This document shows, in pieces, positions 53,608 through 62,541 of a DNA stretch of 64,000 nt. This stretch comes from CBDVBZ01 sp965372355 (GTDB taxonomy: Bacteria; Krumholzibacteriota; Krumholzibacteriia; WVZY01). Made by a program: the position numbers and the translations under genes. Under the pieces are notes generated by a model. That model made no database searches, was not told the origin of the DNA, and worked only from the letters and a program-made list of their open reading frames with translations. Position 1 is the first letter of the stretch; each line of letters starts with the position of its first letter. The DNA lies in NCBI GenBank assembly GCA_965372355.1, contig CBDVBZ010000003.1, positions 27,130 through 91,129 on the forward strand, in the 5' to 3' direction.

Positions 53608-55743
53608 CTATTCCGTCATCTTGCCGAGCTGCTCGCGGGCCCAGCCGGCCATGGAGTGGTCCGGGTAAAGCTGCAGGAATCTCTCGAGATAGGGTTTCGC
53701 CTCGTAGCCGCGTCCGGCGCGGCCCAGCGCGGACGCGGCGTTGAACAAGGCCGCCGCCGAGTTCGGGTCGATTCGGAGCGCACGCGTGAAACGATCGAGT
53801 GCCTCATCGAATCGTTCCAATTCACCGAGCACGATACCCGAATCAATATAGAGGTCGATATCATTGGGGTGCTGGACGAGCTGCCCGTTGTAGATCTCGA
53901 GCAGCTTTGTGTTGACCGGCACCAGCTCGTCATGCCGTTCCATCGTCAGAAGAACCTCGCGCAGACTTCGCCAGTACACAACATTGTCCGGGGCTTTCTC
54001 GACGAGCCAACGCAGTTCGGAGAGCACCTCGTCGTAGCGACCCATGCGATAGAGAAGCGATGCGTAGCTGTTGCGAAACCCGATCTTGTCGGGCCGGAGC
54101 GTGAGCGCTCTCCTGTACGCCTCGCGTGCCCGATCGTAGTCCTCGCGTTCGATGAATACGTTGGCGAGGAGGTTGTAAGCGTTTGCATTGTGCGGGTTGA
54201 CCTGAACCGCTTTCTGCAGCCACCGGACGCCTTCTTCGGTCTGCGCGTTACGAAGATAGTAGTTGGCGACGACGACTTCCGTCCTCCCGTGCCCAAGCGG
54301 CAGCGTTTTGAAGCGCTCGAGCGAGACGGATTCGGAGTGATTGATATGCACCCACGGCGCCAGTTGAAGCAGCGAAAAGATGAGCGCGAATGCGAGAAGC
54401 CTCGATACCGTCTCGCTGCTCTTCACATGTTGAATGAGAAAATAGACCCCCGCCGTCGTATAGCAAACGCCCGCGGGTGCAAAAAGATCCCAATCGCGCG
54501 CGTAGCCGAGCAGCGGTTCCGACATCGTAAAGCTCCCCGCGAGATAGCTCAACGAAGCCAGTGCAAAGAAGATGGCCGTATCGCCAAACCCGCGCCGTTT
54601 GTCGATAACGATGCGGCCCGCATAGAAAAGCGCCGGAACGAGGAGAAACGCGGCCAGCGGTCCGATCAGGAAGTGCTCGTTCAGGAAATCCCTGAGATGG
54701 ACGGGGGAGAACCAGTACGCCAACCCGAAGCCTCCACCCTGCGATTCCCGCGCGATCCTGACGATGTTGCCGAGCCCCTTCCACAGACCGAAGTCGGCGG
54801 ACATGCGCCCGAATAACCAGTCGACGAGCAACAGACCGGCAACAAGCACACCGACGGCTGAGGCGGCGTCGATACGCGTGTCACGGCGGCACACACCCTT
54901 TGCTAGCAGGAAGAGCAATGACGGCAGCAGCGCGATCGTCGACAGATGAAGCGCCAGGCCCGTGAGATACACGAGCACGACAACCTGCATCGTCAACCGA
55001 CCCTGAAGATGAAGGACCGCGGTCAGGAGGTACGCGGCGACGACCAGCGTATAGAACGTGTAGTTTTCAATGTAGCCAAAGAAGAGCAGCGTGTAACCCT
55101 GAGTGAGGAGAAGAAGTGTGACCAGCCACGGCACGGACTTCTCATGGGTCGTGTCCTTCGCGAGCGACCGTCCCAACGCGGCGACGACCAGCACAAAGGC
55201 AAACCCCGCGACAACACTGCCCAACGCGACGACATCCCCGGCCACATCGCTCTCTGTCAGGCCCTCTGCCCGGAACCAGCCCCCGAGATGCTGGTAGAGA
55301 AACTGTTGCAGCCACATCATCCCCGGCTGCCGGGGATGAAAGGACTGGCCCTGGGGAAGATCGACCACCAGCGGGTGGGCATCGCCGAGGAGGAGTTGCT
55401 GCGAGCGCAGAAGCCAGAAAACCGAGGCGCAAAGTGTGGCGAAAAAGAGGGTAGACACCAGCGGGTACCGATCGATGGCGCCGATCCAGGCAACAACGCG
55501 ACCCTTCGGACTCACGGAGCGCCACAGAGCGATGCCCGCGAGAACGACGAGCATCCAACTCAACACAGCCAACGGGAGGGGAAGAAAGGCGTACAGATGG
55601 AATCCCCAGAAACTGTCGCGAAGCGGACCCATCGAGGCGATCTGAAGCACGATCGTGATGGCCGCCACCACGACGAGGACAGCCGTGTAGTATCCCGCCG
55701 CCGCACCCGACGGGTTTTCCCGCTTTGGGGTCTTCGCACTCAT
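53608..55743 (-). CDS. Polytopic membrane protein with C-terminal TPR repeats
   Basis: The first 480 residues contain about eleven hydrophobic helices (for example TAVLVVVAAITIVLQIASM and LACLLVDWLF-like segments), in a pattern recalling GT-C glycosyltransferase-like or TMTC proteins. The C-terminal 230 residues hold about five TPR units: AYNLLANVFIEREDYDRARE, DEALDRFTRALRIDPNS and PYLERFLQLYPDHS. Ordinary GT-C proteins have an acidic DxD-type loop early; I see DAHPLVVDLPQGQ but cannot assign activity. ATG at 55743 starts MSAKTPKRENPSG. It might be a glycosyltransferase or an envelope scaffold. Confidence 0.7.
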   Translation of the reverse strand: MSAKTPKRENPSGAAAGYYTAVLVVVAAITIVLQIASMGPLRDSFWGFHLYAFLPLPLAVLSWMLVVLAGIALWRSVSPKGRVVAWIGAIDRYPLVSTLFFATLCASVFWLLRSQQLLLGDAHPLVVDLPQGQSFHPRQPGMMWLQQFLYQHLGGWFRAEGLTESDVAGDVVALGSVVAGFAFVLVVAALGRSLAKDTTHEKSVPWLVTLLLLTQGYTLLFFGYIENYTFYTLVVAAYLLTAVLHLQGRLTMQVVVLVYLTGLALHLSTIALLPSLLFLLAKGVCRRDTRIDAASAVGVLVAGLLLVDWLFGRMSADFGLWKGLGNIVRIARESQGGGFGLAYWFSPVHLRDFLNEHFLIGPLAAFLLVPALFYAGRIVIDKRRGFGDTAIFFALASLSYLAGSFTMSEPLLGYARDWDLFAPAGVCYTTAGVYFLIQHVKSSETVSRLLAFALIFSLLQLAPWVHINHSESVSLERFKTLPLGHGRTEVVVANYYLRNAQTEEGVRWLQKAVQVNPHNANAYNLLANVFIEREDYDRAREAYRRALTLRPDKIGFRNSYASLLYRMGRYDEVLSELRWLVEKAPDNVVYWRSLREVLLTMERHDELVPVNTKLLEIYNGQLVQHPNDIDLYIDSGIVLGELERFDEALDRFTRALRIDPNSAAALFNAASALGRAGRGYEAKPYLERFLQLYPDHSMAGWAREQLGKMTE

Positions 55744-55800
55744 CTCATTCGGGTTCCCGGTTCGGGTTTGAGGAGTCTTTGCACGCTTCGATCGCCGCTT

Positions 55801-55880
55801 GAGCCTGTCCTGGAAGGGCTACGTGCGAAGCGCGTCTGCCGGGCGGCGTACGTAGCGCTGCCGTCAGGTCAGCGGTACGA
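55801..55880 (+). repeat. Dispersed GC-rich repeat, copy 5
   Basis: GCCTGTCCTGGAAGGGCT (55803-55820) and TCAGGTCAGCG (55865-55875) match the module at 41131-41158. Between are GCGCGTCTGCCGGGCGGCG. The copy lies in the gap between divergent genes. Confidence 0.6.
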
Positions 55881-56000
55881 GAATTATACGTTTGGAGACG
55901 CCGTGGATCAATCAAAGAGCGTTGAGAAACCAGTCACGGTGACATAGAATAGCGATGCCTGTGCCGCGGAAAGCCCCATACGCGTCGGGCCCGGTGTACT

Positions 56001-56831
56001 ATGGAAAACCGTCTTAGAAAACATCTGGCGCTGATCAAATCACGCGCGAAGGACCTGTCGCAATCCTACAGGGGGTCTGCCGCCTGCCGGCACGGTCGTC
56101 CCATCGATCTGGCGGAAGCCGTTCCGGGTCGCGAGCAGGCGATCGACGGTGAGACATTCTATCTGATACGTGTCGAGGACAGCGCGATTGCCGACGACGT
56201 CCCTGCGGTCACCGATCGGTTGTTGAAGATTTCTCAGCGCGAGACGTGGCCGATTATCTCTCTTGTCAAGGACCCCGGGCCGTCCATGGCCAGCCGCATC
56301 CAGAACGACCAGGTGTGTTTTCTCGATATCGAAACGACGGGGCTCTCGCCAAACACGTATGTCTTCCTCTGTGGTTTGATGTATCTCCACGGACGTCGCT
56401 TTGTCGCCGAGCAGCTTTTTGCGCGGGACTACGCGGAAGAAAAGGGCATGCTGCTGTATCTGCGGAATATCGTCGAGCGATACCCCATGATCGTGACGTT
56501 CAACGGTACCAGTTTTGACGTGCCCTTTCTGCAAACGCGGATGGCGGTCGCGCGCATGCAATCGATGCCGCCTTTCGAGCATGTGGATCTGCTGGAGCCC
56601 GCACGGGAACGTTTTAGTGATGTGCTTCCCAACTGCAGGCTTGAGACCATCGAACGGCATCTGAGGGGAGTAGCGCGAAGTGGCGACATTCCCAGCCGGG
56701 ATATACCCGAGGCGTATCACGAGTTTGTCAGAACGGGGGACGCAAGTGACATCCAGCGCGTTCTCTATCATAACCTCATGGATCTTCTCGCGATGGCGTA
56801 CATGGTCAACCATCTCGCCGATCACAAGTGA
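56001..56831 (+). CDS. yprB: YprB/MrfB-type exonuclease (RNase H-like)
   Basis: The 276-residue protein has an RNase H-fold DEDD exonuclease core: FLDIETTGLSPNTY (Asp and Glu), FNGTSFDVPFLQ (Asp), and a C-terminal NLMDLLAMAYMV (Asp). This is the YprB_RNaseH_2 family. In Bacillus, YprB (MrfB) and YprA (MrfA) act together in mitomycin-C lesion repair. Here the helicase follows at 56982 in the same order. Its last codons (NHLADHK) are inside the first unit of a 44-base tandem repeat. Confidence 0.87.
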   Translation: MENRLRKHLALIKSRAKDLSQSYRGSAACRHGRPIDLAEAVPGREQAIDGETFYLIRVEDSAIADDVPAVTDRLLKISQRETWPIISLVKDPGPSMASRIQNDQVCFLDIETTGLSPNTYVFLCGLMYLHGRRFVAEQLFARDYAEEKGMLLYLRNIVERYPMIVTFNGTSFDVPFLQTRMAVARMQSMPPFEHVDLLEPARERFSDVLPNCRLETIERHLRGVARSGDIPSRDIPEAYHEFVRTGDASDIQRVLYHNLMDLLAMAYMVNHLADHK

Positions 56832-56930
56832 GTGCCATAAGGCCATGGTGTCGCCATCTCGCCGATCATAAGTGAGTGCCAAAGCGCCATGGTGCCGCCA
56901 TCTCGCCGATCACCGACGATAGTGAGAGCG
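56811..56930 (+). repeat. 44-base tandem direct repeat, about 2.5 copies
   Basis: CATCTCGCCGATCA occurs at 56811, 56855 and 56899, exactly 44 bases apart. The intervening sequence (AGTGAGTGCC then GCCATGGTG) is conserved between the first two copies. The first copy encodes the end of yprB, with the rest in the gap before yprA. Confidence 0.9.
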
Positions 56931-56981
56931 GCACTATACCGCTTTGGCTGACCGCATTCGGGTGGTAGAATACCGCCAATC

Positions 56982-59468
56982 ATGAACGTCGAACAGTTTC
57001 TCACACGGCTCAAATCAACGAAATACTACGCCGGGCAGATCGTTCATACCGAACGACTCCCCGAACGCGAGGCGAAGTTCAAGGCGCTTTCGCCACCGCC
57101 ACCCGACCGCGTTACGCGTATCCTCACGAAGGAAGGTATAGAGCAATTCTATACACACCAGGTCCAGTCGATCGAGAACGTCCGTGCCGGCAAGCATGCT
57201 GTGGTGGTCACGGGAACGGCAAGTGGCAAGACGATTTGTTATAACGTTCCCGTCCTCGAGTCGATACTTCAGGATCCGGACGCGTGTGCGTTGTATCTGT
57301 ACCCGACAAAGGCTCTTGCTCAGGATCAGTTGCGGACCCTCCAACGTTATCAGAATATCGACGCGGCGTTGCCGCTGCGAACCGGGACCTACGACGGCGA
57401 TACGCCACCCGCCACGCGGCGAAAGCTCAAGAACGAAGCCAATGTGCTTCTCACGAACCCCGACATGCTTCACGCGGGGATTCTGCCCAATCACGGGACG
57501 TGGGCGCATTTCTTTGGCCGTCTTCGCTTCGTCGTGATCGACGAGATCCACACATACCGGGGCGTTTTTGGCTCGAACGTGAGTCACGTAATCAACCGGT
57601 TGAATCGCATCTGCGCGCACTACGGCACAGATCCGGTGTTTATCTGTTGCTCGGCAACGATCCGCAATCCTAAAGAGCTTGCGGAACGCCTGACGGGCAA
57701 ACCGATGACGCTGGTGGATAATGACGGTGCGCCACGCGGTGAGAAGACGTTTGTTTTGTGGAACCCTCCGTTTCGCGGTGACGATCGTATGGAAAGAAAG
57801 AGCGCCAACACCGAGGCGGCCGGCATCCTCGCAGAGCTCGTCGCGGATGACCACAAGGCAATCGCGTTTGTGCGAGCGCGCGTGGTCGCCGAGGTGATCA
57901 CCAAATACGTCAAAGACACGCTCGACCATTTGTCGCCGTCGCGCGCGCGGGCGATCCGATCGTATCGTGGTGGATACCTGCCGGAGGAAAGACGCAAGAT
58001 CGAGCAGGCGCTATTCTCCGGCGATCTGCAGGCGGTCGTCAGCACCAACGCGCTCGAGTTGGGTATCGATGTGGGGAGCCTCGAGAGCGCCGTTCTCGTC
58101 GGCTATCCGGGGACGATCGCATCCACGTGGCAGCAGGCGGGACGCGCGGGACGTGGCAAGGAGCCTTCGCTCGTCGCCCTAGTTCCTCACGACTCGCCGA
58201 TCGACCAGTACATGGCGCAGCATCCTGACTATTTCTTTGGCCGCTCGCCGGAAAACGCCGTGATCGACTCGCAGAACCCTCATGTTGTGCTCGCACAGAT
58301 CCGTTCGGCGGCCTTCGAGCTGCCGATCGCAAGAAAGGATTGGGATTTCTACGGAGAGTACTGCGGTGCGATCCTGCAGATCCTCGAGGAGGATCACCAG
58401 ATCAAACGCAAGCTGGACAAGTACTACTGGTCGGGCGGGAGCTACCCAGCCGCCGATGTGTCGCTACGCAACATCGGCGACAATGTCTACACGATCATAG
58501 AAGAAGCGGCGGAAAACCGCGTGATCGGCACGATCGACGAGGCGAGCGCGTACATGCAAGTTCACCCGGATGCGATTTACATGCATATTGGCGAAACCTA
58601 CTTTGTCAACTCGCTCGATCTGGAAAAGAAGATCGCCTTTGTGGAAAAGGTCGATACGGACTACTACACGCAGTCGATGACCGAGGTCAAAATCAAGATC
58701 GAAGAGGAAGAGTTCGAGAAGAAATGGCACAAGAGCGAGTGCCATTTTGGCGACTTGTCCGTTACCCAGGTCACCTACATGTTCAAGAAGATCAAGTTCG
58801 GAAGCCGCGACTCGCTGGGGTTCGGGGCACTCGATCTGCCGCCGCAGACGCTTCTCACGAGCGGCATGTGGTTGATCCCGCTCGAGGATGCCTATATCCA
58901 CGTCCGCAAGTCGGGCCGGGTGCCGCGGGAGGGGTTGTTGGGGATTTCGAATGTTATCAAGGAAGTGATCCCGCTTTTTGCGATGTGTGACACGATGGAT
59001 ATCGGTGCGTCGGTGGATTCATCGGCGGCCAGCGCTCCCGCGATTTTTGTCTACGACCGGTTTCCCGGCGGTCTTGGATTTGCGTACAAGGCGTACGAGA
59101 TGATCGATGACATCATGACCGCCTGTCTCGAGCTGATCGACCGCTGCCCGTGCGAGCGTGGTTGCCCGTCGTGTGTCGGGTCGCCGATCCCACCCTTTTC
59201 ACAACTCGACCCCGATGTGACCGCGCGCGGGATGATCCCCGACAAAGAGGCGGCCAGGTCGATTCTGCACGTCCTCCTGGACCGCGAGCCGTACGTGCCG
59301 TCGAAGAGCGATCGGGGAGATGAAGAAAGGGTGGCCGCCGCGGCGGAGATCGAAAAGGCCCTCCGGGAAGCCAAGAAGCTGCCCGTTTCTCTCGAGAAGA
59401 GGCTTCGCGAGCGCGTGGGCACACTCAAGCGGCCGCGTGGCAGGCGCCGGCCGAGAGCGGCGGAGTAG
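56982..59468 (+). CDS. yprA: YprA/MrfA-type DEAD-box helicase with DUF1998 zinc domain
   Basis: A superfamily 2 helicase of 828 residues. Motif I is GTASGKTICYN, motif II VVIDEIHTYRG, motif III CSATIRNP, and the C-terminal RecA domain has AFVRARVVAE, STNALELGIDVG and QQAGRAGRG. The DUF1998 domain follows with the four-Cys CPCERGCPSC near residue 730. It matches MrfA (YprA), which unwinds DNA during mitomycin-C repair with the MrfB exonuclease, here the upstream gene. The final 40 residues are basic. Confidence 0.92.
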   Translation: MNVEQFLTRLKSTKYYAGQIVHTERLPEREAKFKALSPPPPDRVTRILTKEGIEQFYTHQVQSIENVRAGKHAVVVTGTASGKTICYNVPVLESILQDPDACALYLYPTKALAQDQLRTLQRYQNIDAALPLRTGTYDGDTPPATRRKLKNEANVLLTNPDMLHAGILPNHGTWAHFFGRLRFVVIDEIHTYRGVFGSNVSHVINRLNRICAHYGTDPVFICCSATIRNPKELAERLTGKPMTLVDNDGAPRGEKTFVLWNPPFRGDDRMERKSANTEAAGILAELVADDHKAIAFVRARVVAEVITKYVKDTLDHLSPSRARAIRSYRGGYLPEERRKIEQALFSGDLQAVVSTNALELGIDVGSLESAVLVGYPGTIASTWQQAGRAGRGKEPSLVALVPHDSPIDQYMAQHPDYFFGRSPENAVIDSQNPHVVLAQIRSAAFELPIARKDWDFYGEYCGAILQILEEDHQIKRKLDKYYWSGGSYPAADVSLRNIGDNVYTIIEEAAENRVIGTIDEASAYMQVHPDAIYMHIGETYFVNSLDLEKKIAFVEKVDTDYYTQSMTEVKIKIEEEEFEKKWHKSECHFGDLSVTQVTYMFKKIKFGSRDSLGFGALDLPPQTLLTSGMWLIPLEDAYIHVRKSGRVPREGLLGISNVIKEVIPLFAMCDTMDIGASVDSSAASAPAIFVYDRFPGGLGFAYKAYEMIDDIMTACLELIDRCPCERGCPSCVGSPIPPFSQLDPDVTARGMIPDKEAARSILHVLLDREPYVPSKSDRGDEERVAAAAEIEKALREAKKLPVSLEKRLRERVGTLKRPRGRRRPRAAE

Positions 59469-59500
59469 CGGCCAAACCCCACCCACTCCCAACGCCAGAC

Positions 59501-60058
59501 TTAGTTGCTGGATTCAGGGATTGTCGAAAGCGCCTCGACGTAGGTCCGCAGGTCATCTGCCGAGAACAGAACAAAACGCACTTCGTCGAATGCGAACTGT
59601 TTGGCGAGTTCGACCACGGTAGCGAGTGCGATGGCCGCCGCCTTCTCTATCGGGAACCGGTACGCTCCCGTGCTGATCGACGGAAAGGAGACGCTTCTTG
59701 CCCCGTTTTTCGCGGCCAAGGCAAGCGAATTCCGGTAAGCGCGGGCGAGCAATTCGGGCTCGCCGCGGTCTCCACCGCTCCACACCGGGCCCACCGTATG
59801 AACGACGTACTTCGCCGGCAGCTCACCACCCGTTGTGATCACCGCGTTGCCGGTTGGACAACGACCGATCTCGGCAACAATCTCTTTGCACTCCTCGAGG
59901 ATCTGAGGTCCGCCGGCGCGATGGATGGCGCCGTCGACACCTCCGCCGCCCATCAGAGTCGAGTTGGCAGCGTTGACGATGGCGTCCGTGTCCTGCTGAG
60001 TGATATCGCCCTGCATGAGGACCAGGGACGTCGCGCCGATCTTGCGTGTCGTGCTCAT
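59501..60058 (-). CDS. Macro-domain protein (ADP-ribose/O-acetyl-ADP-ribose hydrolase-like)
   Basis: The protein of 185 residues has DAIVNAANSTLMGGGGVDGAIHRAGG, ITTGGELPAKYVVHTVGP and SFPSISTGAYRFPIEKAA, the ADP-ribose-binding pattern of the YmdB/MacroD class. It would remove ADP-ribose from proteins or hydrolyse O-acetyl-ADP-ribose. It converges with yprA and follows the LOG-like gene on the same strand by 24 bases. Confidence 0.93.
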   Translation of the reverse strand: MSTTRKIGATSLVLMQGDITQQDTDAIVNAANSTLMGGGGVDGAIHRAGGPQILEECKEIVAEIGRCPTGNAVITTGGELPAKYVVHTVGPVWSGGDRGEPELLARAYRNSLALAAKNGARSVSFPSISTGAYRFPIEKAAAIALATVVELAKQFAFDEVRFVLFSADDLRTYVEALSTIPESSN

Positions 60059-60082
60059 GTCGTGTGCACCCCTTCGATAGAC

Positions 60083-60529
60083 TCAGAGTTTATCGAGCGC
60101 CTCGGTGACGGCTTCTGACGGGGTCTGGACCTGAATGAGATCGGGCGACACATCGAAGCTGTTGAGGCTGATGACGGGGACCCCGAACTGGAGGGCGAAT
60201 GCGATCTCCGAGAGCGTGCCGGGGCCGCCCTCGATGGCAATGAGAACCCGCGCCGATTTGACAATGATTGCGTTTCTCGCGAATCCCATCCCCGTCACGA
60301 TCGGGATCATGACGTAGGGATTGGCCGACTCGTTCGAATCACCCGGGATCACACCGATCGTCAGTCCACCGGCCTCGAACGCGCCCTGGCATGCCGCTTC
60401 CATGACGCCTCCCATACCACCGCAGACGAGCGGGTAGCCGGCCTCCGCGATGCCCTTACCGACATCGTATGCAGATTGCCGGACTCGATCCGAGCATGTG
60501 CCCGAGCCGATAACACCGATCAGGTTCAT
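60083..60529 (-). CDS. LOG-like nucleotide-binding protein (TIGR00725/YvdD-like)
   Basis: A Rossmann fold of 148 residues starting LIGVIGSGTCSD, with PLVCGGMGGVMEAACQGAFEAGG and the EGGPGTLSEIAFALQFG motif. These mark the lysine decarboxylase-like/LOG superfamily, subgroup TIGR00725. True LOG enzymes release cytokinin base from nucleoside monophosphates by PGGxGTxxE; here the motif is GGPGTLSE. Role is unknown, probably a nucleotide hydrolase. Confidence 0.85.
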   Translation of the reverse strand: MNLIGVIGSGTCSDRVRQSAYDVGKGIAEAGYPLVCGGMGGVMEAACQGAFEAGGLTIGVIPGDSNESANPYVMIPIVTGMGFARNAIIVKSARVLIAIEGGPGTLSEIAFALQFGVPVISLNSFDVSPDLIQVQTPSEAVTEALDKL

Positions 60530-60552
60530 AGGGGGATACTAGCACAACCGTG

Positions 60553-61113
60553 CTAGTCAGGTGTGACGGAAAAGAAACCTTCCGTGATCATGCGCGATCC
60601 CGCGGCAATCCCGCTGGTTGTGTGCTCGAGTTCGATCGCCAGGTTCGAGAACGTACCCGCCGCAACGTTCTGATCGCTTATCGTCAATTTGAAGTCTCCG
60701 GACACGGAACTTGTCGAGTAGTCGTAAGCACCCGGTTTCATCTCGCGATAGTAGAACCACGCCGCACCGGGATCGGTAAACGCATCCGTGGCATCGCTTG
60801 TGATTCTCAGATTGTGGCCCTGGTTGTTCTGCAGACGGAAACTGATCTCGATGGTGAACTCGACGCTGTCGGACACGCCTACCGCGGTCAGACGGTAGCG
60901 ATCGGCGGGCGGGTCTGCGTATGTAACCGTGGTCTCGTCGTTGGGCACGCAGAGGTCGAGCGGTTGCGGAGTGCCCGATATCCGGGCGGCCACGCCCGCC
61001 CCGAACGCGCACAGCTTGTTGGGATCGGTGATTTCGTCATCACTGCAGCCACCGAGGACGGCGACCACCGCGAGAAGGGCGCTACAAACGACGAGTTTGC
61101 AGAAGGTTTGCAT
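60553..61113 (-). CDS. Small lipoprotein of unknown function
   Basis: ATG at 61113 gives a signal with lipobox VLGGCSDDE (QTFCKLVVCSALLAVVAVLGGC). The mature part of about 165 residues is beta-rich, with YRLTAVGVSDSVEFTIEISF and FSNLAIELEHTTSG; two Cys (KLCAF, LDLCV) could form a disulfide. It resembles no named family that I know. It is the last gene on the minus strand before pcm. Confidence 0.7.
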   Translation of the reverse strand: MQTFCKLVVCSALLAVVAVLGGCSDDEITDPNKLCAFGAGVAARISGTPQPLDLCVPNDETTVTYADPPADRYRLTAVGVSDSVEFTIEISFRLQNNQGHNLRITSDATDAFTDPGAAWFYYREMKPGAYDYSTSSVSGDFKLTISDQNVAAGTFSNLAIELEHTTSGIAAGSRMITEGFFSVTPD

Positions 61114-61249
61114 AACTTTTATATTTACAATGAGTTGAATGTGGGGGGCAGAGGGAATATAGGTGTCATAGTAGGCTAAGTCAAGGTACAATTAGGTACG
61201 CCGGTTGGAGCAGACGACCCTGCGGGTCGCAGCTCAACCGGTAGCGCAT

Positions 61250-61300
61250 GGAGCCTTTCCAGGACAGGCAGACGCGCTACGCGCGCAGCTCGAGCGGCCA
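61250..61300 (-). repeat. Dispersed repeat fragment before pcm
   Basis: GAGCCTTTCCAGGACAGGCAGACGCGC is a near match to the reverse complement of the GCCTGTCCTGGAAGGGC module (with an extra-T variant). GCTACGCGCGCAGCTCGAG follows. CAGCTCAACCGG recurs at 61231 and 61329, so the 61210-61340 gap holds further small direct repeats. Confidence 0.5.
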
Positions 61301-61366
61301 GTCCCTGGTCCACACGCGCTCCCCGCGCAGCTCAACCGGCGGGGAAACCCGCGGGCCGGATCGATC

Positions 61367-62044
61367 ATGTGTTCAGACAAACCAGAGGAAGCACCCAAAG
61401 AGAGCGGAAAGGATTCGTTCGAGGCCGCACGGCTACGAATGGTGGAGGAACAAATCCGAAGTCGCGGCATCTGCGACAAACGTGTTCTCACAGCCATCGA
61501 AACGGTGCCTCGTCACCACTTTGTTGTTCCGGCCGACCGGTCATCGGCATACAACGACAACCCGCTGCCGATTGGATTTGGCCAGACGATCTCCCAACCG
61601 TACATCGTAGCTCTAATGACCGAGGCCCTCCAGATCGGTCCGGACGACCGGGTGCTCGAGATCGGGACCGGCAGCGGCTACCAGGCGGCGATCCTCTCAA
61701 AGCTGGCGCGGGAGGTCTATTCCGTCGAGTCCATCGATACATTGGGCAGCACGGCCGGCAGGCAACTGGCGGCGATTGGGTGTGACAACGTGCATATCAG
61801 GATCGGCGACGGTTACGAAGGGTGGGCTGAGAAGGGGCCTTTCAATAGTATTGTCGTGACGGCGGCTCCCGATAAGATCCCCGAGGTGCTCGTCGATCAG
61901 CTTCTGACGGGTGGGCGTCTGGTGATCCCCGTTGGGCGGCAATATCAGGAGCTGATTCTGCTACACAAGGAAGCGCGAGGCGTTCGTCGTGAAAAGCTGG
62001 CGAACGTGCGTTTTGTTCCAATGGTAAAGAAGCGCGACGACTAG
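61367..62044 (+). CDS. pcm: Protein-L-isoaspartate O-methyltransferase
   Basis: ATG at 61367 is preferred because the upstream open frame is repeat-rich; it gives the usual length. Signatures are RMVEEQIRSRGICDKRVLTAIE, the HHFVVP segment, AYNDNPLPIGFGQTISQP and the SAM site VLEIGTGSGYQAAIL. The enzyme starts repair of isoaspartyl residues in damaged proteins. The C-terminal RFVPMVKK is typical. Confidence 0.93.
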   Translation: MCSDKPEEAPKESGKDSFEAARLRMVEEQIRSRGICDKRVLTAIETVPRHHFVVPADRSSAYNDNPLPIGFGQTISQPYIVALMTEALQIGPDDRVLEIGTGSGYQAAILSKLAREVYSVESIDTLGSTAGRQLAAIGCDNVHIRIGDGYEGWAEKGPFNSIVVTAAPDKIPEVLVDQLLTGGRLVIPVGRQYQELILLHKEARGVRREKLANVRFVPMVKKRDD

Positions 62045-62057
62045 ATCGTCGCAGCGC

Positions 62058-62417
62058 TCACAGCTCCTCGCCAAGAGACGCTGTGACGGTCGTGTGGATC
62101 CCGCCTCGCACATAGAAATCCCCGATGATCTCCATAAAGCGCGGGCTGCATACAGCGGACAAATCGTCGAGTATCTTGTTCACAAGCGCCTCGTGGAACG
62201 TCCCTTCGTTTCGGTAGGACCACAGATACAGCTTGAGCGACTTTAGCTCTATACAGAGCTCGTCGGGAATGTACCGGATGTGGATGGTCGCAAAGTCCGG
62301 TTGTCCGGTTCTCGGACAAAGGCACGTGAACTCCGGGCACTCCATGTCGATCGCGTAGTTGCGGCCCGGTTTGGGGTTGGCGAATACCTCGAGTTTTTTT
62401 GATGGTTCGGTTGTCAT
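62058..62417 (-). CDS. queF: NADPH-dependent 7-cyano-7-deazaguanine reductase (unimodular QueF)
   Basis: ATG at 62417 gives a 119-residue protein with EFTCLCPRTGQPDFATIHI, where one Cys forms the thioimide and Asp acts in catalysis, and LKSLKLYLWSYRNEGTFHEA, the substrate-binding motif. The enzyme makes preQ1 for queuosine. The single-domain length fits the YkvM type. Other que genes are not in the window. It converges with pcm. Confidence 0.95.
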   Translation of the reverse strand: MTTEPSKKLEVFANPKPGRNYAIDMECPEFTCLCPRTGQPDFATIHIRYIPDELCIELKSLKLYLWSYRNEGTFHEALVNKILDDLSAVCSPRFMEIIGDFYVRGGIHTTVTASLGEEL

Positions 62418-62541
62418 GCGCGTGATTCTACAGAGCACACCCAAAAAAAGCAAGCGATAGCAGGTGTTTGCCATCATATGATAGACTCACGAGGCATGCT
62501 GAATATATGATAGTGATTCTCAGACGACTGGTTTTGATTCC

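Noticed and set aside
53434..54816. 460-codon plus-strand frame antisense to the membrane TPR protein
   Set aside because: The minus-strand protein has membrane helices and TPR units; the plus-strand product has neither.
56811..56930. Possible CRISPR start (44-base spacing)
   Set aside because: The whole 44-base unit repeats, with no distinct spacers, and only about two and a half copies.
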